A stretch of DNA of 64,000 nt, taken from assembly GCA_036362985.1 (NCBI GenBank), contig JAYGXS010000008.1, positions 11,019,368 to 11,083,367 of the forward strand, written 5' to 3'. The notes beneath the pieces were generated by a model that was not told the origin of the DNA, searched no databases, and worked only from the letters and a program-made list of their open reading frames with translations. The position numbers and the translations under genes were made by a program. Source of the stretch: Ligula intestinalis (lineage: Eukaryota > Platyhelminthes > Cestoda > Diphyllobothriidea > Diphyllobothriidae). Each line of letters opens with the position of its first letter. The stretch's first letter is position 1. Shown here piece by piece: positions 12,387 through 21,594 of this stretch.

Positions 12387-13943
12387 GAGCTGCAGAGCCT
12401 CAAAGAAGCAAAGTCATCCGGTCCAGACAATATACCAGCCAAGTTCTTGAAAGAATTGGCAAGCGAACTCTCAGAGCCCCTAGCACATATCTTTCGTTCT
12501 TCATTTGAACTAGGAAAACTGCCATCTGAATGGAAAATGGCAAATATTTACCCGATATACAAGGGCGGAGCCCGAACGAAGGTTAACAATTACCGGCCCG
12601 TCAGCCTAACTTGCATTTGCTGTAAGGTGATGGAAATGATAATTAAGAAGACGACAATGGAGTTCTTGGAGGAGAACAATCTACTGTCAGGGCTCCAACA
12701 CGGCTTCAGAAAGAACCATTCTTGCCTTTCCAGCCTTCTACTCTCCACTGAGCAGTGGACTCGCGCACTAGATGAAGATGGTAAGGTTGACGTCATCTAT
12801 ACGGACTTCAAGAAGGCATTTGATAGCGTCCCACATAGGCGTCTAATGTATAAATTGTCAGAAATTAGCATAAGAGGAAACCTGCTGGCATGGATCACAG
12901 ATTTTCTCACAGGGCGATCGCAAACTGTGTGCATCGGTGACTCAAAATCAAACCCTACATCTGTACTGAGTGGCGTCCCCCAAGGCTCTGTCTTAGGGCC
13001 ACTGCTCTTCCTTATCTATATCAACGACTGTGTCAACGACCTGGGTTGCAGTGCTATCATGTTTTCCGACGACGTCAAACTCTGGAGAGCCATCAGGTCT
13101 GACGCCGATAGGAAAGCGCTTCAAGAGAGTCTTGATCGACTTAGCTGCTGGTCTGCTCGTTGGCTTTTAAACTTCAACATTAGTAAGTGTGTGGTTTTAA
13201 GACTCCGTACTAGAAGGACTGATGAGGAGAACGATTCCTTCCAATACCTCCTCGATGGGCACCCGCTTTCAAATGTGAACGAACAAAAGGATCTCGGTGT
13301 TCTGATAAATTCCTCACTCAAACCATCTACTCAGTGTGTAAAGGCAGCTAAACGCGCGACACAGGTGCTGTTTGCGATAAGGCGGGGATTCGTAAACATT
13401 GACAAGGAGCTCTTCAGGAAAACATATGGAGCGTTTGTTCGGTCCCACTTGGAGTATGCTGTCCAGGCCTGGCGTCCGTGGTTCAAGAAGGATTATCTGC
13501 ACCTTGAACGAGTGCAGGCAAGGGCTACGAAGATGGTCAAGAATCTTGGTCATCTGCCTTATGAAGACAGACTGACCGAACTTGATCTTTTCCCTCTCAA
13601 TTATAGGCAACTCCGCGGGGACCTCATACAAACCTACCGAATTGTTAGAGGCCAAGACTGCGCCCTAGAATTTGATGATTTCTTCGAATTGGCTCGGACT
13701 GACCATCTGCGAGGTCATCCTTTTAAACTACAGAGGAAACTGGCCCGTATCGACGTTCGACGAAACGCCTTCTCTCAGAGGATCATTGGAGCGTGGAACG
13801 GACTCCCGGACGATGTGGTCCTCTCAGATACTGTTGACATTTTTAAACACAAACTTGGTTCCCATTTGCTGAGAAACTGTGGCAGATATAATGAACAAAG
13901 TGTCAGTAGCAGCACCTTGCAACTTGCTCACACTTATCGCTGA
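12387..13943 (+). CDS. Reverse transcriptase of family B LINE (N-terminally incomplete)
   Basis: This 519-codon frame has no stop and is the only long intact TE frame in the window. RT motifs occur in order: SSGPDNIPAKFLKEL; YPIYKGGARTKVNNYRPVSL (RT block 1-2); LSGLQHGFRKNHSC; VIYTDFKKAFDSVPH (catalytic Asp in block A); VLSGVPQGSVLGPLLFLIYI (block 4-5); and IMFSDDVKLW at about 13057-13083 (block 5). The last has FSDD where the minus copy at 5568-5972 has FADD. The C-terminal region includes LEYAVQAWRPW and RRNAFSQRIIGAWNGLPD, conserved in this LINE group. It copies element RNA into DNA at the target site. The true start is unknown because of the gap. It is likely a young copy. Confidence 0.9.
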   Translation, partial: ELQSLKEAKSSGPDNIPAKFLKELASELSEPLAHIFRSSFELGKLPSEWKMANIYPIYKGGARTKVNNYRPVSLTCICCKVMEMIIKKTTMEFLEENNLLSGLQHGFRKNHSCLSSLLLSTEQWTRALDEDGKVDVIYTDFKKAFDSVPHRRLMYKLSEISIRGNLLAWITDFLTGRSQTVCIGDSKSNPTSVLSGVPQGSVLGPLLFLIYINDCVNDLGCSAIMFSDDVKLWRAIRSDADRKALQESLDRLSCWSARWLLNFNISKCVVLRLRTRRTDEENDSFQYLLDGHPLSNVNEQKDLGVLINSSLKPSTQCVKAAKRATQVLFAIRRGFVNIDKELFRKTYGAFVRSHLEYAVQAWRPWFKKDYLHLERVQARATKMVKNLGHLPYEDRLTELDLFPLNYRQLRGDLIQTYRIVRGQDCALEFDDFFELARTDHLRGHPFKLQRKLARIDVRRNAFSQRIIGAWNGLPDDVVLSDTVDIFKHKLGSHLLRNCGRYNEQSVSSSTLQLAHTYR

Positions 13944-14090
13944 TGTTTAGCCTACATTTGAAAATTTGTATTATGTACTATTGTTACGGTGGACCTATTA
14001 TGCGATTATGGTTATGAATAGGGAGCTCAAGGGCGAAAGCCTTCTTCCCTTAATAAAGTGACTTAAAGTGACTTAATCGCACGTCATCCC
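12387..14090 (+). mobile_element. Family B LINE (CR1/L2/jockey group), best preserved copy
   Basis: The element comprises an open RT frame (12387-13943), a 3' UTR, and a 3' end near 14080-14090 with CCCTTAATAAAG followed by two AAGTGACTT-type units. The same end is found inverted at 4775-4850, which defines the family's 3' terminus. The 5' part, presumably endonuclease and perhaps ORF1, lies in or beyond the gap. An antisense RTE fragment begins directly after the tail at 14095, so one element probably inserted into or beside the other. Confidence 0.9.
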
Positions 14091-14094
14091 GTTT

Positions 14095-15250
14095 CGGTAT
14101 CGGTAAGGTAATGGACAGTGACCAATCAGTAAGGATGACTTCGGTAGTCCATATAATCACGTATAGCAGGTGTAGTGAGTCCGTCAAAGCAGAACAATAA
14201 TTTTGGAAGGCTTCTGCTGGGATACCATCTTCACCCGCTGTCTTCTGAACGTTCAGTCGTTTGAATACTGATTGCAGTTCAAACCTCGTAGGTGGCTCGC
14301 AGCCACTATCGTATGAAGTTCCAATTGATAGCTGTGGGCTCGCAGGCGAACATATGAGTGATTCCAGTAGCTCACAAAAGCGCTCTAGCCACCGATCGGT
14401 TTATCTCGCAATATCAGTTATCACTTGACCCGACTTATACCGAAGGGTAGCGCAAGGAGGTTTATATTTGCTAGCTGCTTTACGCAAAAGTCAATAGAGC
14501 TGGCGTAAGCTACCCGAGTTTCAAGCTGATTCCATGGAGCCAGCTGACTAGGTCCAATGGTTCTAACAATGGCATCTTGTTGATCGTGTAGTTTGGCGTC
14601 TGATTGAGCGGTAGTTGTCCAAGTTTGACAACCAAACGATTTTAGCTTGTGACGGTGTTGAGATCTGGTCCTTCCTCGGCACAACCTGTTGTTGCAAGCC
14701 CGAATTCATCGCAAAAAGCAGCGCATCTGTCAAGTTTGGCAACTGAGTATTGGGCGAAATTTGTTTATCGACGCTGTGTGCAGGTTCGATGCGAACAGCG
14801 GATTGATCTCAGATCCGTGCAGGGATACTTACCTTGAACGCTACATGGGCTTCTGGATGTGACAATGCCATAAGTTTGAGGCGTTTTGGGCGCAGTCTCT
14901 TACTGCGATTCGACAGTCGGAGCTTAAAACGGACAAGTACATGATCTGATCTGAATTTCGCGCCTCCAAACGATCGACTGTGGGACACGATGGTGGCCCA
15001 CCTCGAGCGTACTAACACATAGACTATGTGGTGTGACGTGCAGCCATCGCTTGGACAATATGTTTGCAACTGCCGATGAGGGGTGTGTTAGAAAGACGTG
15101 TGTATAACGACGAGAAGATTATTGTTTACAATTGTCATTAATCGTTCTATGTTGTCGCATTGTTGGCCCAGTCCGTATCTTCCGATGATGTGGCTCGGTC
15201 TCAACGCTCGGGCCACTCCTGGCATCCCAGTATCCAGCGGCGAAGAGCTA
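14095..15250 (-). mobile_element. RTE-clade LINE fragment: endonuclease C-half and RT start, decayed
   Basis: Read on the minus strand from 15250: GRYGLGQQCDNIERLM, then LQTYCPSDGCTSHHIVYVLVRSRW and KFRSDHVLVRFKLRL, which form the C-terminal half of an APE-like endonuclease of the RTE type (the SDH motif is present). Further on, KSGQVITD and RWLERFCELLES, then KRLNVQKTAGEDGIPAEAF (about 14215-14270) start the RT. The last aligns with RLRNNKTCGEDVIPAEIY at 59710. The element is cut off at the 3' tail of the family B LINE and has several stops. Confidence 0.8.
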
Positions 15251-15304
15251 GGCTGTAGGGGTCATCCTGACCACTGCAGCTGAAATGTGTTCATTAAACT
15301 CAGT

Positions 15305-15725
15305 CCTTACTCCTTCACCCGCTTGCAATGGTGGGACCAAAAAGGCAACCACACATATAACTGCTATGGTGGTTTCGAAGAGGACTGCGGCCAGGTAGCT
15401 GACATGAAATTTTCTAATTTATCACTTATGCTCCATAGGATCATGGGCGAGCGCGTGTTCGCTGCCACTGGAAGTTGTTCGCTGACCCTTGGCGAGGTCA
15501 CTGAGGTGCATCTTTTTACAATAGCACTTATCAACCACTGGACCAACGACGAGCACGCGTAGGTTGGGGCGTTGTTCGCTGACCCTTGGCGAGGTCACTG
15601 AAGTGCATTTTTTAACATCACTAATCCCTAACTGGACCAATGGCGAGCACTCGTAAGTTGGGGAAGTATTCGCTGACCCTTGGCGAGGTCACTGAAGTGT
15701 ATCTTTGATTAAATTGGTATAAATT
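15305..15725 (+). repeat. Minisatellite, about 95-bp unit, three copies, with 5' cap sequence
   Basis: The sequence GCTGACCCTTGGCGAGGTCA starts at 15481, 15578 and 15672, giving periods of 97 and 94 bases. Each unit also contains ACTGGACCAAYGRCGAGCAC. Upstream, a cap GGACCAAAAAGGCAACCACA followed by CTGCTATGGTGGTTTCGAAG leads into the array. Cap and array recur in inverted orientation at 24890-25279. Confidence 0.85.
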
Positions 15726-15946
15726 GTTGCGCGGACCAACTCCTGCACGTAAGTCGAGACGTTCTACACGACAAATAACATGCCTACTGAAAAGTAGGAA
15801 GTAGTTTTTAGTTGTAAGAAAATGATTTGCCTCACTAATCCTGCTTGCCCAGACTTCTTACAGGGATTGAAAATTTTCTCGCCAGTCGTTCCCATTCTGT
15901 GTGTAGGACAACAACCTCAAGGCCGACAGTCATCGAGAGCATTGTC

Positions 15947-15985
15947 GAGGCCCTTCGGGCCTAAAATACAAATTTATTTATTTAA
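15947..15985 (+). other. LINE 3'-end signature: hairpin plus AT-rich tail
   Basis: GAGGCCCTTCGGGCCT forms a hairpin and is followed by AAAATACAAATTTATTTATTTA, like the copy at 9146-9187. It is directly followed by a small RT remnant. Confidence 0.5.
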
Positions 15986-16023
15986 CGGAGTCACTCAAGG
16001 TTCAGTACTCGGTCCGACCCTCT
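15985..16023 (+). pseudogene. Tiny RT remnant (GVTQGSVLGPTLF)
   Basis: A 13-codon reading matches the conserved SGVPQGSVLGP block of LINE RTs. It stops abruptly at a GC-rich repeat block. RT-like sequence of a C-terminal type resumes at 17391 on the other side of that block. Confidence 0.65.
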
Positions 16024-17390
16024 TTCGGCGGGGCCCGGAGAGGCTGGTGTTTCAAGGGTACATAGTGCATATGCATCAGATGTGCTGGCTTGTCCTTCAT
16101 CGCCGTATGTAGACGTAGCGCAGAAATCGTAATCTGAGTGGTAATTTTATAATAATTTAAAGGCGTCAGGTTACCTGGATGCCGCAATGTACCTATTTAA
16201 GCAAAACCATTCATTAAGCTTATTCAATTTTCCCCCAAATGTAAATGCATTCAGTAACTATTATGTATTTTGAATTAATTTGTTTCAATAATTAATAAAA
16301 TACACGTATAGAAACCTTATAGTGCCTCAGAACTCTTCTTGATAATTTTCAATTTTACCTCCCGAGCTGCGGCCACTGAATATTCATGGTAGCTGACTAC
16401 CATGAATATTAACGGGGCCAATCCCCACCTGGCCCACTCAGAGCCCCTTCACTCAATATAATTAATAAATTAGCTTAAAGATCAAATTTATCCACTAAAT
16501 CTTGTAAAGTTTGGTTTACCTTTCTCCTCTGATCCCTCAAGTATACAGATGTATGGCCGGGCTAGCAATATCGCGATAATAGGTGTCCCCTGCGAGATTT
16601 TTTCCATGGGGGGCCAGCCGGAGCCAAAGTGATGACTTGCCCCACCTGAGCCCCTCTTGCCCCGCCTGAGCCCCACCATGCCCCATGTACCATATTTACT
16701 AAAATTAGCTTATAAGTCACTTTGATCCACCAAATATGATACATTTTGGTTTACTTTTCTTCTTTGATCCCTCAAATATACAGATGTTCACCAAGAAATA
16801 AATTCTCGAATAATAATTGGCCTTAATTAAATTCTGACGGGGCCATCCCCTCCTGGCCCCTCCTGAGCCCCTTCTGAGCCGGTGGGGCCACGTGTTTCAA
16901 GGGTGTATGGGATGGCCGTAAAAATGTGAGTGCATTTAAAATTTAGTTCAAATAGTTATTAGCTGTACGGATAAATAAATGGGTTTTACTTCTGCATTTT
17001 TATCCATATTTACCATCTTTTATAGAAATATATGTAACAAGTGGTTTTGTTCATACTTAAAGAGCCCGATACGGACAATGAAAGCTCTCCTGCCGATATC
17101 ACTTGAAAAGGATCATTAATTTCTGTAAGAAATTATTTCATCTGTCAATAAATTATCCACAATCATTCATTTACCACCTGAGTTTTATGTTCTACGAGCT
17201 GCTACAGCTGGCTGTCTTGCCACTTGTTCGATTGCCAAATTAAATGGTCAATATAGCGAAAATAGGTGCCCATCTGCGAAAATGTGTTCACGGTGAGGCC
17301 AGCCGGGGCCAAAGTGATGGCATGCCCCGCCTGAGCCCCACCATGCCCACGGGGCATGGCGGGGCCCGGAGGGGCTGGTGTTTCAAGGGA
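16024..17390. repeat. Alternating GC-rich and AT-rich repeat block bounded by direct repeats
   Basis: GGCGGGGCCCGGAG followed by GGCTGGTGTTTCAAGGG occurs at about 16030-16060 and again at 17360-17390; a shorter form lies at 16880-16905. Inside, a module with GGGGCCAGCCGGAGCC, CAAAGTGATG and GCCCCACCTGAGCCCC recurs near 16605-16680 and 17295-17345. An AT-rich module ending GATCCCTCAARTATACAGATG recurs near 16470-16550 and 16700-16785. The block lies between two RT segments. No coding potential is seen. Confidence 0.7.
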
Positions 17391-18120
17391 AGAAGCAGAA
17401 ATGCTGGAAGATCTTGGTATCTGGATGACAGACAACCTCAAACCTTCTACACAATTCTCTAAGGCGGCTAAAACTGCAACTTCAATTTTGAACGCCATCA
17501 AGCGAGCATTCATGGTTTTTAATGAAGATTGTTTCTCGAAACTCTTCAGTATCTTCGTAAGGCCACATCTTGAAAACGCGGTTCAAGCCTGAGGACCGTG
17601 GATATGGCAGGTTTATAACGTACTCGAAATGTTATAGCGCCGGCCCACGAAATTAGTAAGAGGCCAAAGTGTACTGCCATATGAGATCCCCCTAAGTAAC
17701 CTTAATCTCTACCCTCTGAGTAATAGGCAGTTACGCAAAGATTTGATACAAACCTTCCGTATCCTGTGTGGCTTAGACTGCGTGACGACTTTTTCCAACT
17801 CGCCACTACAACTTATCTCTGGGGACATCTCTTCAAACTGCATATGCCTCAAATCCGGTCGTGGACCCATGGAATAACCTACCTGCGGCGATTGTTATGT
17901 CCCAATCTATGGAAATATTGAAACACTGACTTAATATACATATGTAACGCATGTGACAAAATAACCTTGAAACACTACTGCACTATGTGACGGTCTATAT
18001 TTTCCTGACTGAAAACTTGTTAACATTGCTTCTAGTTCTTGAGATTTTGATGTTAAAAATAGGGAATTCAAAGGCACAAGCCTATTTTTCCTCAAATATA
18101 CTGACTGAGTGACTGCATTA
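17391..18120 (+). mobile_element. LINE fragment related to family B (RT C-terminus and 3' end)
   Basis: The reading at 17391-17592 gives LEDLGIWMTDNLKPSTQFSK and FVRPHLENAVQA, matching DLGVLINSSLKPSTQCVK and VRSHLEYAVQAW of the intact family B copy. Broken readings follow with SNLNLYPLSNRQLRKDLIQT. The 3' end (18055-18120) has GGGAATTCAAAGGCACAAGC and a short ACTGA/GACTG tandem tail, a divergent form of the family B end. It is a sister family or an old copy. Confidence 0.75.
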
Positions 18121-18394
18121 TGACAAATGACGACGATTAACGAAAATCGGCCTCTTGTATGTTGATTGTTTGATTAGCAGCATGCGGGCCCGGACTTGCT
18201 GAACTGTCATCATACGTGGTGGAATTGGACGTAATTATTGTTTTCCACTTGTCTCTGTAAAAATGTTAGCACCGTTTATACCCATCATGCTCTTGACATC
18301 GCAGGTATACACTCAATCAAGAACTTACTTGACTCATTGGTTTGACAGAGTCCCTCTTCCACAAACGACGTCTTTGTGAATTTATATTTACTGT

Positions 18395-19795
18395 TGGTGA
18401 TAAAATCCCGGGAATTGCGCGTACTAAACTTGTAATATCCTACGCTTCGAAATCCATCATCTCTCACTTTATTTTGCCAATGCTAAAGAAATTAAAGAAA
18501 TATTTGAAAAATCGATCTACTAGTTTTTTATCTGTGCATCTAAGTATCGCATAGTTTTTCGAATTAGCATCTTTAATTCGTCCTGGAGGTGACAGACAGA
18601 TAGAATCATGCGTACTCAGTGAGCTAAATTCTGCAAAGTCTGTTGCTCAGCTGTTCCTTTATTGGTACGCATCTTACCGAGGTCACGCAATTCCTCCGTT
18701 ACTAAATGAGGATAAAACTTCGTTCTTGAAAATACTGACAAGGCTAAGTTGTTAGGTGCCTTCTTTGCAAAACATCCTACAACGGAATCTGAACCGGTTC
18801 CGTAGCTTCAACCATGCGCACATATTATTATTTTATCGATACCACTGATTTTTCCATATAACTAATTCGTAAGCATATAATTCTCCCGAAAAAAACTCGC
18901 ACTCCTCGGGAACTGACGGTATTCCAAACTCAGTTATCAAACTGTTTCCATACTGTTCCATGACAATTCATTCAAAAGTCTGCCACGGTATCATATGTCT
19001 TCCTATAACTTCATATTAAATGTAAGAATGCTATTGTTTGCTATAAATTTATAGTCCTCGAGAGCATTCATTACCTGTAGCCCTTCAAATATACATGAAA
19101 ATCCGAAAGAGTGTCGAGCTTCCCCCGATTGCTAAGCCATATTGCTCAAACGGATCCTTTCCTGGTTCATGGAATACCTCTACTATTCTTCCAATCTTTA
19201 AGGCTGGATCTCGTGTGCACGTGAATAATTATCAAGGTATTCAAAAAATCGCGGCTCTAGCCAAACATCGGGAAAAAGATAATTTTCAATAAAATTATCG
19301 ATTTTTGCTGAAAAAAACAAACTTTTACGCGACCTGCAGCATGTTTTGCATCTAGCAGATCATTCTGAACGTGTTACTTAGCTTTCCTTAACCCATCCCA
19401 CCCCTTTTGTAATGAGCAGCAGTCAGTGGTTGTGACATACTTAGACCATAGCAAAGCCTTCGACAAGGTGTCACACACGCGTCTTCTGGTAAAACTGGAA
19501 ACCCTCGGCATCCAGACTCTTCTGTCTGACTTCAATGATTTCTATTTTTCCAACCGCAGCCAGGTCTTAGTAGGTAATTGCTACTCGATACCTCAGCTGA
19601 TCACGAGTGGCGTTTTTCAAGGAACGATGGTGCATCCTCCATTCTTCATTCTTAACATAAATAAATCTTCAACAGAGCTTAGAAATGCACAAAAAATCAT
19701 TCACGCAGATGACCTTAAATTTATTCACTCATTTTATGAGGGCATGGCCAATATTCGTGCTGATAAAGTTCAAGCAGAACTCATTACGTAGAATG
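18395..19795 (+). mobile_element. Family A LINE fragment (RT domain), decayed
   Basis: The segment KKLKKYLKNRSTSFLSVHLS at about 18480-18540 matches KKLRRQLKDRSTISLSVHLR of the first element. Later SFPGSWNTSTILPIFKAGSR lies at 19150-19215, and DHSKAFDKVSHTRLLVKLE and SGVFQG at 19440-19625. The catalytic region reads IIHADDLKF (19696-19722), so the usual aromatic residue before ADD is a histidine. Stops and shifts abound. Nothing recognisable lies between here and 20300. Confidence 0.8.
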
Positions 19796-20307
19796 GCAGT
19801 CGCCGAAAATTTAAGGTGGTATCGGACGGGGTGGTGGGAATGAGAGGAATGTAAACAATTTCCCCTTTCGCACAACCGGTAATAATTGTGGCCTATATCA
19901 GGTAGCTCATCAGACGCTGGACAGTCAACCTAGTGCCATTTCATAGCCGTGGTGCTTCCAGATTTCTCATGAGCATAATAGGCATGCCAAATTTCAAAAT
20001 CAGTTAATGGGAAGGGAAGTCAGGTATTTCCAAACTCTTCAGGAATTCAATTAGGTAATTAACGCAAACTGTGAGATAAACTGTTGTACCGTAGGATCTG
20101 TACTATTTCACCCGACATAGCCTCATCCTAGTTCCGGTAGATTCACGTAAAAAGCAAGTAATCTATTGCGTGCATAATGAATAAGATCTGAAAATTTGGT
20201 AATATATCAAGTTCCAGCAAGAAATAGTTTGTATTAGTCGATGTACTATTTGAGATAATTTTCATCCTGCGAAGCCTCTTCGCTAATTCAAATTTTCTGT
20301 CGAAATT

Positions 20308-21594
20308 TTGTGCATACTTCTGCTTAGAAAATATCCTATCACTCACCTCCTATTCAATATCACACCTAAGCAACAACTGAGACGTAAATCAACCCATAAT
20401 GCCAGTCCTCCTAACGATAAACCCATCTTAAGCCTAAATAAACTTGATCTTAGTGCTTTAGACAACTTTAGTAAGTTTTATTACCAATATGCTTGTCTGT
20501 TTACGGTCCTTGGTGCCATCTTTGATGGAAAGGTATCTATGCTCACATCTCAGCAATGTGAGATACTAGAGCCTTTCGTCAATATGGTGTCTACTGAGAC
20601 CTGTGATCGGCAAGGAATAAATTTTAATTTTCTTTTGAAAAATGCTTCAAAAGATAAACAACCTATAGATTTTGCTGTTCAGTTTCGTTAATATTGTGGT
20701 TTTAATTTTAAAGTTGCGGAAGCTAAAAGACTTTCATCTCGAAGTAAAAACCCGCCGATTTTCGGAAAACGTTTTTCTGCGATAGAAGTAGACGTTATAT
20801 ATTCGCTCAGCATGAGCTGTCAGCCAAATATTTAAAGGAAAATGAACTTTACGTATGCAGGGATAAAACACCAATGGAGCGTCGGGTTTTACCCAAAGTA
20901 GCAAATGAAAACACTGGCTCTGCTTCAATTCAACCAAAAGTTGTCTCTGAGGCCGGCCGTCCCACTCAGGTAAGCCCACATCTCTCTGGATCAATTTCAG
21001 TTTCACATGATACTTCTCCCATTCACCTTACTCCTGATTCAAGTGAGATTGTAGCCTCGTCAAGTCGTTCTCCCTTTAAGCCAACCACGTCTGTGATAGC
21101 TTTTAATTCCGATAAACCTATGAATGCTCCTAGTAAATCTCCGTCAGTTTTAAAATTCGGCAATATGATTACCGATAACAACTCAGTATCTAACCCGGAT
21201 CCAAACGCTCAAGCTAGCGCTTTTCCTAACCCCAAAACTCATCAACATCCCCAAATAATTCAGCCAGCTAATAAAGTTAACCGTTTTTCAAAACTAGTCA
21301 TGCAATTTTCGAAGGCAAATTTTCCGCCAAATTATGATATGATGCCTCAAAATCCTATTTTCATGCCTTTCCTGGTTTTCCCATGTCACACTTCAGCCGT
21401 TCCTTCTATGGATCTCTTTCTAATATGCCTTTCTACAATATTCCTTGTTCTTTTGATAATAATTACCCTACAAACTGTAGACCAGGCCACCTTGCTTTCC
21501 GCCTTTTGTTTCTCCCATGCCATTTCCCTCTCCGCCACCAAGTTTTCCTTTTTTATAAATACTGATGAGCGTAATCTGCATTTGATGGATACGC
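20308..21594 (+). pseudogene. ORF1 of family A LINE
   Basis: An open frame at 20308-20691 contains LDLSALDNFSKFYYQYACLF and VLGAIFDGKV, matching the ORF1 start of the antisense copy. After a shift, the frame from 20874 is open for 288 codons. It is rich in Ser, Pro and Asn and runs on into the endonuclease start (SLNARSVVNKM). The fusion of ORF1-like and endonuclease readings in one frame may be the result of decay. No RNA-binding motif is recognisable. Confidence 0.65.

Noticed and set aside
12239..12508. Open frames running through the 100 N gap
   Set aside because: The frames cross unknown bases; only sequence from 12387 is used.
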